Origin: Tetragonia tetragonoides
Taxonomy: Eukaryota; Streptophyta; Magnoliopsida; Caryophyllales; Aizoaceae
DNA: 64,000 nucleotides
Direction: 5' to 3'
Assembly (NCBI GenBank): GCA_038025085.1
Contig: CM076146.1
Location: 10,664,001-10,728,000 of the forward strand
The notes under the pieces were generated by a model that saw nothing but the letters and a program-made list of their open reading frames with translations, was not told where the DNA came from and made no database searches. Positions 22,682 through 33,962 of the stretch are shown piece by piece. Numbering within the stretch: the first letter of the stretch is position 1; each line of letters opens with the position of its first letter. The translations under genes were made by a program, and so were the position numbers.

Positions 22682-22832
22682 TGTCACACCTAGAAAATTT
22701 TGTGTTTTGTTTACCGCTTTGCACGAGTCGCATGTTCTAGCATTGCATGTTGTATTGCTAATCGACTTAAATCACGACCGTAGTACTGGCATTGCATTGT
22801 CGTAGTCCTAAAATCTTTTAAGGAGGGTAGAA
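22682..22832 (+). repeat. Short first LTR start followed by a second polypurine tract
   Basis: TGTCACACC at 22682 follows one purine tract. After 151 bp a second tract (ttttaaggagggtagaa) precedes TGTGATACCC at 22833. The two junctions resemble each other, as if one LTR start were truncated and a second element's 3' junction joined to it. A plain duplication is an alternative. Confidence 0.5.
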
Positions 22833-23212
22833 TGTGATACCCTAATATATTCATTGATTATAATTCATTTAGAATTCATTTATAAATAGTTTCAGAGATT
22901 TAAATCGTATATATATATTCAATGATTCGATTTATTCAATTAAAGCCGTAATCATATTTAAAATTATTATGGAGGTTTCGGAATTTATATTTATCAAATT
23001 ATTTGAGAGTTTTTATTTAAATGATTTTGACGGTTGAGATAATTCATATTTTTTTAATTATTGACTCGGAAGAATTTAATTCAGAAAATTAATTGAGAAT
23101 ATTTCTTTTATTCCTAGTTTGACTTTCATTGACAAAAACTCTTGTGGGTGAGTATAAATAGAAAAAGATGAGGAGTTATTCAGTTTGCACTCTTGATCAT
23201 CAAACCCTCATC

Positions 23213-23291
<79 letters not shown>

Positions 23292-25409
23292 CGACTTCTC
23301 TCTCTTTCCTCTCCTTGCTGCCGCCGTCCTCCACCCTAGCACCACCGCCGGTAACTCTCTTTCTCTCTCTTCTTCTCTCTTCCTCTTTCTCTCTCTTTCT
23401 TTCCCTTTCTCTTTCTCACATTGTTTTTCTGTTTCTCCTTCGTGCTCTTTTCTCTCTCCTGTTACAGCCCACCACCAAGGGCCTCCATGCTCCGACCACC
23501 GCCCTTCACTCCGGTGCGTTTTGTGATAATGGGCGCAGCCCCATCTCTCTCTTCCTTTCGCTTTTTCTTTCTCTCTCTTTAGTTGTTCTTGTACCGTGAA
23601 CCACCAAGGTGGGCCCACCACCACCACCGGCGCTAGTAGCCGGTCAGGGCTTCACCGGAGGTCACATGACCACCATGGGTGGTGATCGTGATGGTGGTTC
23701 GTGGGTCAAGCAAGTGGTTTTTGTTTTTCGCAAATTAGGGCTTTCGTGCAGATTTTTGGGTATTTTCAACAGTTTTATTTATTTGGTTTTATTGTTTTGC
23801 ACTCATTCGGAATCGGAATTTGGATTTTCAAAAGTCTAGATTGGTTGGAATAAATCAAGAAATTTAATAAAAATATAATATTACAGTTTCAGTACTTTTT
23901 TGATTTTCGTACTTAATAAACTCAGTTTCGGTAATTATTTTTTAATTACGACTTAACGGGCAAGCGTGATCATCTTAAGTGAGCGCTTGTTAGGTAAGAG
24001 ATTGTGCCTACCTCTTTCCAAAACACATAAAAAGGTTTTGACTTGTTATGTGCTAATTGCCTAGTTGTTGCGAATTTAACATGCGAAGCATGATTAAATT
24101 ATATCGTCGTTAATTATGAGAATTAGAATTATATTATTCGCTGTAATTATGAATTATAATGATCATGTTGAGTTTATGAAGTTTCGTTAATTAATTAGTT
24201 CATATGCTAATTATTGAATGAGTATGGTGATGTTGGACTGTTAGTATTATTATGATATAATATACGTGCTAAATGGAATCAGATATTATTGAGTGCTAAT
24301 GAGCACCTATTATATTTGTTGGATGTATTTGTTGAAAGTGAAATTTTGGATATTATGTTTTACTGCCAAAGTGCTGCCGAAATTTCATTAGACATATATG
24401 AAGCATGATTATTCTTATTATGCATAAATGCATTATCGTCATTATTATTATTCATTGTCATGAGCATGAAATTAAGTAGTGAGTCGTGGTCTTGTTGTAC
24501 CACTAAGTCAACCAATGCATATATGTGAATTGAATCGTAAATGAGAATAAGACTCCTAATGGATCCCTAGGAGTAGTCGAGCAATCGAGAGTATATCTAA
24601 TTGACGTAGTCTAGGGATGCTTGATTCCCAAGTTACTTATGGACACCTCGTAGCGTGTTCGGGATGGATCATTTCCCATTGTTTAATTCTCTATGTATCG
24701 ATTATTATGTTAGAGATAGTGTGAGTGTACACTAGAGTAAGACCATGGCATGTCAATATCAATCGATGAACAGTATGGGTAATTGATGTTCTATTCGCTC
24801 TTTTATTACTCTAATCAAGATGGTTTGTTTGTTTGTGTTCGAATAATGATCACTTAAGCAAGAATTGCATGTATTGAATATTGAGTATGCGTATGCTTGA
24901 ATGTATGACTACTTGTGCATGCAAATGAATTTCAATGATTATTCTAAAACCCAGGTAAGGTTTGCGAAAGTGTTTTTACTGGGTATGGATGACGTCTATT
25001 CAGTTTATCTGATTTTTGTTTCTTTTGTTTCTCCTCTTTTCTTCTATACCTTGTTTCCGTCACGAAAACTAAAGTGCAGGTGTTGCTGAATTTCACGATT
25101 AATTGTGGGCCCGTTCTCTAGACTTGTTATTCTTTTGGATTATGGGATTTTTGGTTTGTGCCCTAGAAGGGAAACTTGTAATAATACTTTAATGGACTTA
25201 AGTTCACTTGATAGACAACTCTGATATTAATGTTTAGTTTGTTTAGATGCTTCCTTTGATACCTAGCTTTTCTTTCTGCTTAGCATTTATTCCTTAGCGA
25301 TAAATATTGCAATAACAACCCTCGGATTTTGGACGGTTCAGTGGTGTCGAGTCATGTCTAATGACGTCGATAGTTCCCAGAAAAGAGTTGTAAATTCGGG
25401 GGTGTTACA
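22833..25409 (+). repeat. Long chromovirus-type LTR (about 2.6 kb)
   Basis: It starts TGTGATACCC and ends GGGGGTGTTACA, imperfect inverted termini of the TGTAACACCC type common in Tekay/Del LTRs. A TATA-like tataaata lies at 23153-23160, followed by a pyrimidine-rich stretch that includes a pure (CT)n run and several CT-rich blocks to about 23600. Frames here (such as 23168-23599) are low-complexity and not credible genes. No matching second copy is seen in the window. Confidence 0.7.
23213..23287. repeat. (CT)n microsatellite
   Basis: About 36 uninterrupted CT units, some 60 bp downstream of the LTR TATA box. Confidence 0.97.
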
Positions 25410-25798
25410 CCTACACCTTATACCGTAGACCTTATACCCCATATCATAGTCTCTATCCCTATAAGTAAAACTCTACATATACCTTATACAACTATATCTT
25501 ATTCCCTATCCCAATAATATGTAATTTCATTTTCATTATATATTTATATTTTGAGGTAATGCCAAAACAAGTTTTGCATTGAAACAATACTAAAAATAAT
25601 AATATTAATCATGGTTTAATTGTCATTCTTTAAGTAATCATAATATTAAAATTTATGAAGGTAGATTTCGTAAACTCTAGATCCTAGACCTTATGCACTA
25701 CACCTTATACGGCTATACCATTGGCCATTAACCATTAACTATTAACCATAGCCCCTATAACTTAGACTCTACATATACCTTATGCAACTACACAAAAA
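25410..25798. other. Low-complexity stretch with repeated ccttatac motifs
   Basis: Degenerate repeats of accttatac/ctacatatacctta occur near 25410-25500 and 25680-25790, with about 200 bp of AT-rich sequence between. No gene seen. Confidence 0.5.
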
Positions 25799-25925
25799 CT
25801 TGTATGAGACCGTCTTATGATGCGATGTAGTGACTTTTCTGAAAAACAAGGGCCTTGTGAAAAAGAAGTCATCCTTATTCTTCATAATAGTGACCCGGTT
25901 CCATCATGGGACGGTTTCATACAAG
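25799..25925. mobile_element. Probable short MITE with about 16-bp inverted termini
   Basis: The left end CTTGTATGAGACCGTC and right end GACGGTTTCATACAAG (as gggacggtttcatacaag) are inverted repeats with one or two mismatches. The interior is 95 bp and non-coding. The superfamily is not decidable because no clean target duplication is visible. Confidence 0.45.
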
Positions 25926-26042
25926 ACTTATTGATGCAACTATATAATATTTCATATCCGAATAATTATATAATAATAATGATACTAAACATATTTTGAT
26001 TAATAGTATTTTTGAAGTATGGCCAAAACTAATAATAAAAAA

Positions 26043-26280
<238 letters not shown>

Positions 26281-26538
26281 CAATAGTATGTGTTAAATCA
26301 ATTAGAAAAATCTTTCATCAAGTCCAAACATACTTCGCGCAATTGTATATGGTAATAATACTTCTAGGCCCACTATTTGTACTATTATCCTAAGTTTTAG
26401 TTAATAACATACCTTCATGTATTATATACACTAAATTCGCAATGAATAACCAAAGGGTTAGTGTGACACACTTGTTGAGTGCAACCACAGTAGCCTTGAG
26501 GTCTTGAGGTCGAGACTTCTAACCAGCAGTTTTTACAA
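26281..26538. other. Unassigned AT-rich sequence
   Basis: No gene, repeat family or regulatory signal recognised. Confidence 0.4.
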
Positions 26539-26938
26539 ATGAATATTTACACTAGTATTCCTTCCAACATGTAAGTAGTAGGCTTTGCTTCCGACAAGTG
26601 AAGCCATGGAAGGTTGAAGCCTTCAATTGATCCATTGATGGAGTTTCAACCTTCTTCATGGAAGATTCAACCTTCAAAGGTTCAAGCAAATAATGAAATA
26701 TTGACCTTTTAATTATTTCGGCTTTTTTAATTTATTTTTTACCAAATATTTCAATTTTCGAAAATATTAATTTCGTAATTTTCTAAATTAATTTCGGAAT
26801 TTCCAAAATTTGATTTTTAAAATTTTTATATCTATTTTTAAATTGGAGCTTAAATACTAAAAAACTTTTTGGCACAAATTAATATATATGACAATCAAGG
26901 GGTAGGATCCTTTGATTGATAAATGGATGGTTGAATTA
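26539..26938. repeat. Tandem duplication unit A (about 400 bp)
   Basis: It starts at tttacactagtattccttcc and ends at gataaatggatggttga. It is closely similar to 26939-27351 plus 32644-about 32692. It contains short inverted segments built from ggttgaagcc/ttcaacctt. Non-coding. Confidence 0.85.
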
Positions 26939-27351
26939 TTTACACTAGTATTCCTTCCAACATGTAAGTAGGCTTTGCTTCCGACAAGTGAAGCCATGGA
27001 AGGTTGAAGCCTTTAATTGATCCATGGTTGGAGCATCAACCTTCAATTGATCCATCGCTGTCTGGCTGAGCTTCAACCTTCAATTGATCCATTGATGGAA
27101 CTTCAACCTTGTTCATGGAAGATTCAACCTTCAAAGGTTCAAGCAAATAATGAAATATTGACCTTTTAATTATTTTGGCTTTTGTAATTTATTTTTACCA
27201 AAATTTTCAATTTTCGAAAATATTAATTTCGTAATTTTCTATATTAATTTCGGAATTTCCAAAAATTGATTTTTAAAAATTTTATATCTATTTTTAAATT
27301 GGAGCTTAAATACTAAAAAGCTTTTTGGCACAAATAAATATATATGACAAT
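26939..27351. repeat. Tandem duplication unit B, 5' part, interrupted by a LINE
   Basis: It matches unit A through atatatatgacaat, then breaks. The missing end of the unit (gacaatcaagggtagg...) reappears at 32644 after the LINE. It has an extra roughly 45-bp partial repeat of the ttcaattgatccat segment compared with unit A. Confidence 0.85.
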
Positions 27352-27482
27352 GGACACAAGTGCTACTCACAACTTTGTGAGCACCAGGATTTTTCGTTTT
27401 TAGGGTTTTAGAGAGAGAAGCTTAGGCGGTGCAAGATAAGGCGCAATTGCTATTGTGCACCACTCACCATTGTTGCTTAAAG

Positions 27483-28793
27483 ATGGGCAAAAATGGGAAG
27501 CGTTCGGCTACTAAAACAAAGAAATCTTCATTGAATGACTTTCTGAAGGATCACCAGGAAAAGGAACTCCCCCCGATTGAGGAAGAGACGGAATCAGAGG
27601 GCGATAATGTTGAGTTTTCGGGCACTTCTCACTCCAAAGGGATACCAGGATATTCAGGCGAACAAGCGGGGAAGGTGGCTAGGCGTTTGGAAATGGTGGC
27701 GACTCCAGCTCCAAGAACATCTCCGGTGTCACAAGCTTCAGTCATGGCGCCATCACCGGCAGGTTTGCTAAATCCTCCCTCTGGATACCCTTGTATGAAA
27801 TTGAATTTTGTTCCTCCTGAGATAAGGGAAGGAAAACTTGTGGGTGTGCTAGACAAAATGAAATTAAAATCTGAAGGTGAGAAATGGAAATTTACACTAA
27901 TTGGCTTTGTTATGGGTGAATTTCCGTTTCTAAAACAAATTGAAAATTATGTTCACTTTTATTGGAAGGGGATCAAGCCTAAAATTTACCCACATGAAGA
28001 TGGTTATAATGTATTTCGTTTTCAATCTGAAGATGATATGCAGAAGGTATTGGATGTTGGTTTTGTCTATAATTTCAAGCCATTTGTACTGAAAAATTGG
28101 GAGGATAATTTCCATATTAATGCTGACATTGTAAGGAATTTACCTCTCTGGATCCAATTACCAAAACTACCATTATCATGTTGGTCAGCTGACTCTTTGA
28201 GCCGTATTGGTAGTTGCTTGGGAAAACCTGTGATGGCTGATCATGTTACCACCAAGCAAGAAAGAATATCTTATGCTAGGTTACTAGTGGATGTTGACAT
28301 AACTAAACCCCTAGTAAGAGAAGTTACAGTGACTGATGATGAAGGTTTATTGTTTACTCAGAGGGTAGAATATGATTGAGAACCAGTGTTGTGTACTAAA
28401 TGCTTGAAATTTGGGCATGCTATAGAGGATTGTGGCAAAGGGTTAGTTCAGCAACCTGTAGCTGTTCCTCAGGGGGCAGGAAGAAAGAAGAAGAATAAAA
28501 CTCAAAGACAATGGGTTGAGAAGAAAACAATAGAACCAGCTGGGGGTGAGAAGCAGCAAACTCACATTGAGGAGGGATGGAGGACTGTAATGCATAAGGG
28601 CAAGTCAGCTGCAGATGCTGTAGCCACTGTGCCTATAGCAAATCCTTTTGAAGCTCTAGCTAGCTCAAGCAAAACTGTTACTTATGACATAATGCCAGAT
28701 GGTTCAGTTATAGTAATTGAAAATGAAACTCCAAGGGGGAATGAGAAGGAGGCAGGTGATAAGCCCTCCACCGTGGAGGAACCAGTGCAATGA
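27483..28793 (+). pseudogene. LINE ORF1 (DUF4283 and CCHC zinc knuckle), one internal stop
   Basis: The start is placed at 27483 (MGKNGKRSATK), a basic start; an upstream in-frame ATG at 27429 lies in the leader. After a low-complexity acidic/proline-rich N-terminus comes the DUF4283 region (about 27780-28200: MKLNFVPPEIREGKLVG, FVMGEFPFLKQIENYVHFYW, PLWIQLPKLPLSCW). A TGA at 28377-28379 interrupts the frame just before the zinc knuckle CTKCLKFGHAIEDC (C-x2-C-x4-H-x4-C, about 28389-28430). The same frame then continues to a stop at 28793. ORF1 proteins bind LINE RNA. The stop codon overlaps the ORF2 start. Confidence 0.85.
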
Positions 28794-31700
28794 AGTGCCT
28801 CTTCATGAGCATGAGAGGACTTAATAAACCCTCTAAGCAGAGGGGTCTCAAAAACTTGTTGCAAAAGCATAAAATAGTTATTACAGGGCTTCTTGAGACT
28901 AAAATAAAGCTAGCTAGTTTAACTAAATTGCAGAATAATATAGGTGCTGACTGGGAGGTACTTTGCAATCATCAATCAGCCCCTAATGGTAGAGTAATGC
29001 TAGTCTGGGACTCTACAAAAGTTGCTGTGAATTTAATTTCTGAAATGGACCAGTGTATAAATGCAGAGGTCCGTTGGCTTGGTACTACTAATACTATTAG
29101 ATTTACAGCAGTCTATGGAAGAAATGATGCAAATAGCAGGAGAAAATGCAGGCATTTTTTGACGCATGACACTGTGACTGTCCCTTGGATACTAGGGGGA
29201 GATTTCAATGCTACACTAAAACTTGAAGAGAGAATTAATCATAAGGGGAGACACACAGGAGATACTGAACTGCGGGATATTTTCTTTGAGCTGAAACTTG
29301 CAGATATTAGAGCAAAGGGATGGGATTTCACATGGTGTAACAGACACAGGGCCACTAGCAGAGTGTACACAAAGCTAGACAGGGTTATTGGCAATGAAGA
29401 TTGGTTAACTGAGTTCCCTGTAGCTGAGGTGGATTATTTGCAAACCCAACTCTCTGATGATTGTGCATGTGAGGTTACAATTCATCATGATATTATTCAG
29501 GGCAACAGGCCCTTCAAATTCTTTTCCCACTGGGCAGAGAATGAGCAGTTCCTCCAGCTAGAAGAGAGCAGTTGGAAATTTGAGGGGAGAGGGGTCCCTA
29601 TGTTCACTGTAATTTAGAAGCTGGAAAGTGTTAAAGCTTCATTGAAAGTTTATGCAAGACAATTCCATGGCCTGCAGAAAAAGATTCTTGATGCTACAGA
29701 GAAGCTCAGTGACATACAAGGGAAACTCAAGACTGATCTTTTCAACTCCAACCTCATTGAGGAAGAGAAAAGCATCACTGATAATCTTGAGAAGTTGAAT
29801 AACGCAGAGGAAGCTTCCTTGAGGCAAAAAGCAGGCATTAGATGGTTACAATGTGGGGAAGCTGAAAAGTGTTAAAGCTTTATTGAAAGTTTATGCAAGA
29901 CAATTCCATGGCCTGCAGAAAAAGATTCTTGATGCTACAGAGAAGCTCAGTGACATACAAGGGAAACTCAAGACTGATCTTTTCAACTCCAACCTCATTG
30001 AAGAAGAGAAAAGCATCACTGATAATCTTGAAAAGCTGAATAAGGCAGAGGAAGCTTCCTTGAGGCAAAAAGGAGGCATTAGATGGTTACAATGTGGGGA
30101 TGGAAACTCTAAATTCTTCCATGCGTCTGTCAAAGCTAGAAGGGCAAGCAATAAGATCACTTATATATATGATTCTCACAATTGCAAAATTGAGAATCAT
30201 AATACAATTCAAGAAGCTTTCCTAACCTTCTTCAAAGGCTTAATGGGGTCTAGAGCTAATAGTATTCCTGCTATCAAATCTGAATTTATTGAACAAGGCC
30301 CGGTGTTAAACATGACTCAACAGTTGATGCTGGCTGCTGACTACACAGATGAAGAAGTAAAGAAGGCCCTTTGGGGTATGGATGAGGACAAAGCACCTGG
30401 TCCAGATGGATTCTCAGCCTGTTTCTACAAAAGAGCTTGGAGTATTATTCATAAAGATGTTTGTGAGGCTGTCATTGATATGCTACAGCATGGCAAAATG
30501 CTAAAAAGCCGCAACTGCACCACTTTGACACTGGTTCCTAAGGTAACAAACCCTTCTACTGTGGGAGAGTTTAGACCTATTTCTTGTTGTAATGTGCTCT
30601 ACAAAATTGCATCTAAAGTGCTAGCTAATAGGATGTGTAGTGTCCTAGGCTCTACTATCCATGATGAGCAGTCAGCTTTTGTTAAGGGGAGACAAATAAC
30701 TGATAATGTTATATTAGCTCATGAAATAGTAAAGAACTATGGTAGGAAGCATATATCACCTAGATGCATGATCAAAGTAGACTTGAGGAAAGCTTATGAC
30801 TCGATTGAGTGGTCATTTATAGAACAGATGTTGTATGCTTTACACTTCCCTACTAGATTTGTTCACATTGTAATGACATGTGTGACTACTGTAAGTTACT
30901 TAATCTGTTATAATGGCTCTTTACTTCAACCTTTTGATGCCAAGAAGGGTTTAAGACAAGGAGATCCTCTCTCCCCTTATTTGTTTGTGTTGGGGATGGA
31001 ATACCTGTCAAGGTGTTTGGATCAACTGAAGACTCAACCTCAATTCAAATATCATCCTAAATGCTCCAAGTTCAAGCTATGCCATAGCATCTTTGCAGAT
31101 GACCTCCTTCTGTTCTCGAGAGGTGACCTACAATCTATTAGCTTGTTACTTCATCATCTGAATGGGTTTTCAGCAGCATCAGGCCTTCAAGCAAATTTTC
31201 AAAAGTCTGAAATTTACTTTGGGGGTATGACAGAATTACAGCGGCAAGCAGTGATGCAGAATACAAACTTTGTGAAAGGAAACCTCCCTGTCAAGTACTT
31301 GGGAGTTCCTCTCTCTTCCAAGAGGTTACATGTGGCTCAGTGCCAGCCTATCATTGATAGAATACTGGCTTGAGTGACTACCTGGACTAGCAGGATGCTC
31401 TCTTATGCAGGGAGACTCCAGTTGCTTAAAAGTGTTGTATTTTCCTTACAAACTTATTGGTCTTAGATATTTGTGTTGCCACAAACTGTATTGAATCACA
31501 TTGAGAGACTGTGCAGAGCTTTCTTATGGATAGGTTCATGCAATCCCTCTAGAAGGGCCTTAGTTGCTTGGGAGCAGGTATGTGCTCCAAAATCTAAGGG
31601 TGGTTTGGGGATTTATAAAATGCAGACATGGAATATAGCTGCTGTTGGCAAACTGGTATGGGACATCCACAAAATGAAGGAGAAATTGTGGATTCAGTGG

Positions 31701-32390
31701 GTAGCTGCTTATTATATTAGAGGCCAGAATTTTTGGGACATGGAGTGTCCTAGTCAAGCTTCTAGGATGATAAAGAAGGTATTTGGGGATAGAGAGCTAG
31801 TGCAGAACACTGTTGTAACTTGCTGTAAGTACACAATTAGTGCAGCTTACAGAGCTTTAACTTCCTCTGGGGCTACTGAACCTTGGACAAAGCTTTGCTG
31901 GGCTCCTCTAAGCTTGCCAAAACAAGCTTTTTGCTTCTGGTTGATTTGTAAACAGAGGCTGCCTACAGTGGATAGACTTTTCAGATTTGGTATTGGTAAT
32001 ATTACCAATCTGACCTGTGTGTTATGTGGCACAGCAGATGAGACTCATGGTCATCTGTTCTTTGAGTGCTCTTTTTCTAAAGAGTTGATACAATGTATGA
32101 TGAAGTGGACAGGGGTGCCTATACCTGTCACTTCCTGGGAGCAGATTCTACAATGGGGGATGCAGAAAGCTATAGGCAAAAATTCACGCAAGAAAGTGGT
32201 TAAAGCTATGCTTGCTGCTGTTGGGCATGCCATTTGGGAAGCCAGGAATGTCAAGATCTTTAATCAGGAAAACAGATCAGTAAGGGAAGCTTGCAGGAAG
32301 ATTATAAATCAGATTCATACTAAAGCACATAGTTATAAATGTACTAAGCTTCAGCATTTGATGTTTACTGAGCTGAATTATTATCCCTAA
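28790..32390 (+). pseudogene. LINE ORF2: endonuclease, reverse transcriptase, zf-RVT; disrupted
   Basis: The ATG at 28790 overlaps the ORF1 stop. The N-terminal endonuclease region (28790-about 29470) shows LLETK, VYGRND, GGDFNA, FTWCN and a SRVYTKLDRV block. The site usually carrying the catalytic SDH reads SDD here, so the histidine is lost. A TAG lies at 29615-29617. A 241-bp tandem duplication (29621-30102) then shifts the frame. The reverse transcriptase (about 30330-31330) retains KAPGPDGF, CMIKVDLRKAYDS, GLRQGDPLSPYLF and the catalytic FADD. Stops follow at 31371-31373 and near 31464. The C-terminus (31473-32390) has the zf-RVT block CWAPLSLPKQAFCFWL ... CVLCGTADETHGHLFFEC. It would nick target DNA and reverse-transcribe its own RNA. 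Confidence 0.9.
29621..30102 (+). repeat. 241-bp tandem duplication within LINE ORF2
   Basis: The copies begin at about 29621 and 29862 (ctggaaagtgttaaagc / ctgaaaagtgttaaagc) and run to ttacaatgtgggg. They differ at only a few bases. 241 is not a multiple of three, so the frame changes between copies. Confidence 0.95.
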
Positions 32391-32563
32391 TTGCTTCATG
32401 TAATTTTGGTTTAATTTCTGATCAGTTTCACCTCCCCTGCGTGGGCTGCTGTTTGTCTAGTTTTGATGTTGTTATTTGAGCTAATCTGATGGGTTGTATC
32501 AGATTTAGCATTGTACTGAATGTCCATATATTTTTGGAAATAAAATTATTAATTTTCTAAAAA

Positions 32564-32571
<8 letters not shown>

Positions 32572-32645
<74 letters not shown>
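32572..32645. repeat. (TA)n microsatellite at the LINE 3' junction
   Basis: About 36 TA units lie directly after the LINE poly(A), running into atatgacaat, which is the target-site sequence also present left of the LINE. Confidence 0.95.
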
Positions 32646-32647
<2 letters not shown>

Positions 32648-33131
32648 CAATCAAGGGTAGGATCCTTTAATTGATAAATGGATGGTTGAGATTTTCCATG
32701 CTACAATGGTTAGCAAAATCTTCAATGGTTGGCAACCATGGAAAAAAATTTCATGCAATAAGGAATATAAAGATCATCTTTAACATTTTTATATCTTTAC
32801 TTCCAAACAAGTATAGAACTTCAATGCTCAATTCAATGCACCAAAGGCCAAAAATCAATAAATATTCGTCTATAACATGAGTTAAAGCTTGAAGTCTACG
32901 GTTCATATATGATTGTCAAGCATTCATATGACATGGTTGTTCACATTTACATAAAAAACTTCAAATACTTGGCTCATTTGAGCCCAAAGAGGTTATAGGG
33001 GTCCATCTTTAAGATAACCGACATATCGGATATGATTATAGGCGTAGGTTATTTAAGACAACCGATATATAATACAATCATAGGCGTTAGTTGTTTCCAG
33101 CAACAAAATTTTTATTTTTTTAAATAAAATC
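32646..33131. other. End of duplication unit B and unassigned sequence
   Basis: The first about 45 bases complete unit B. Near 33010-33095 two related segments (ataaccgacatat...ataggcgtaggtt and acaaccgatatat...ataggcgttagtt) resemble subterminal repeats of a DNA transposon. No gene seen. Confidence 0.45.
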
Positions 33132-33203
33132 AGCCTATATGGGATTCGAACCCACGTCTTTTGCACAATAGCACAATCTCTCTACCATCTTAACTAATAG
33201 GCT
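33132..33203 (-). pseudogene. tRNA-shaped sequence (72 nt), degenerate anticodon arm
   Basis: On the minus strand the ends AGCCTAT and ATAGGCT form a perfect 7-bp acceptor stem. The T arm (GTGGG-TTCGAAT-CCCAT) pairs, and pol III A-box (TAGTTAAGATGG) and B-box (GGTTCGAATCC) consensus matches are present. The D stem and anticodon stem pair badly, so no amino-acid identity is assigned. It is more likely a tRNA-derived repeat or pseudogene than a working tRNA. Confidence 0.6.
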
Positions 33204-33688
33204 TTGAAAACTAATACTATATATGACTTCTACATAGTTTTTGTCTAGCCTGTCAAATTTTACAACTATAAATTTAATCAAGTTGAAACCAGAACCGAGC
33301 AATATTAGATTCATTATATATTTACAAAAGGGATGATAATGACTGAATTGCAAAAAAAAAAATCATTTTTACTAAAGGGTAAGCCTCAAGTGACTGAGAG
33401 GGTTCAAATTCTAGGAATAGCATAGCACTAAACGCTTGCCTCATTCCGTCAACTTAACACAGGCAGAGATTGCTATGTAAAGTGCATGTACACTAGCTCT
33501 ATTCAATCCCCTCGCTTGACCATTTACAAATCTGACCACACACACTATTTCAAGTTAAAAACCAGAAAATAGCAGGTTCTAACAGCACAAAAGCGAATGT
33601 GAATACAAATCCGAATATCAATCCATAAACCTGGAAAAAATCTTCCATAATGCATACAAATTGATGGCCCTAATTCTCTAGTAAAATA
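33204..33688. other. Unassigned non-coding sequence
   Basis: No gene or repeat recognised apart from short A tracts. Confidence 0.4.
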
Positions 33689-33960
33689 CTCCCTCCGTCT
33701 CACTATATAAGTCGTTCTAGAAAATTAGATTTTTCCCATAATATAAGTCATTTTAGAGTTCCAATAAAGCATTTATTATTTTTTACCCATTATATTCTTC
33801 TTCACATTACTTCATTAATTACTCACCTACTTTATCAAATCTAAAGTTAAAGGGTAATCAAGTAAAGTAACATAGTTTTTGTTAGAATTGAGACTATTTA
33901 ATGAGTTTCTTAATTCTTGTGCAAAAACCTTAAACGACCTATATAATGGGACGGAGGGAG
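33689..33960. mobile_element. Stowaway MITE (272 bp), copy 1
   Basis: Its termini are CTCCCTCCGTCTC and GGGACGGAGGGAG with TA duplicated on both sides (33687-33688 and 33961-33962). The interior is AT-rich and non-coding. It is a close relative of 43578-43848 in the opposite orientation. It would be mobilised by a mariner-type transposase. Confidence 0.95.
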
Positions 33961-33962
33961 TA

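Larger units (their letters stand above)
27352..32573 (+). mobile_element. Full-length plant LINE (L1-type), inactivated
   Basis: It comprises a 5' UTR (27352-27482), ORF1, an overlapping ORF2 with endonuclease, reverse transcriptase and zf-RVT regions, a 3' UTR and a poly(A) tract at about 32559-32573. The insertion lies in duplication unit B, and the target sequence ending atatatgacaat is present on both sides; on the right it is preceded by an expanded (TA)n run. At least four in-frame stops and a 241-bp duplication prevent production of active proteins. Confidence 0.9.

Noticed and set aside
23168..23839. Open frames rich in Ser/Leu or Arg/Glu and the frame at 23609-23839
   Set aside because: They are produced by the (CT)n tract and CT-rich leader of the long LTR.
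33132..33203. Functional tRNA gene
   Set aside because: The D and anticodon stems do not pair well and no confident anticodon can be assigned, despite good acceptor and T stems.
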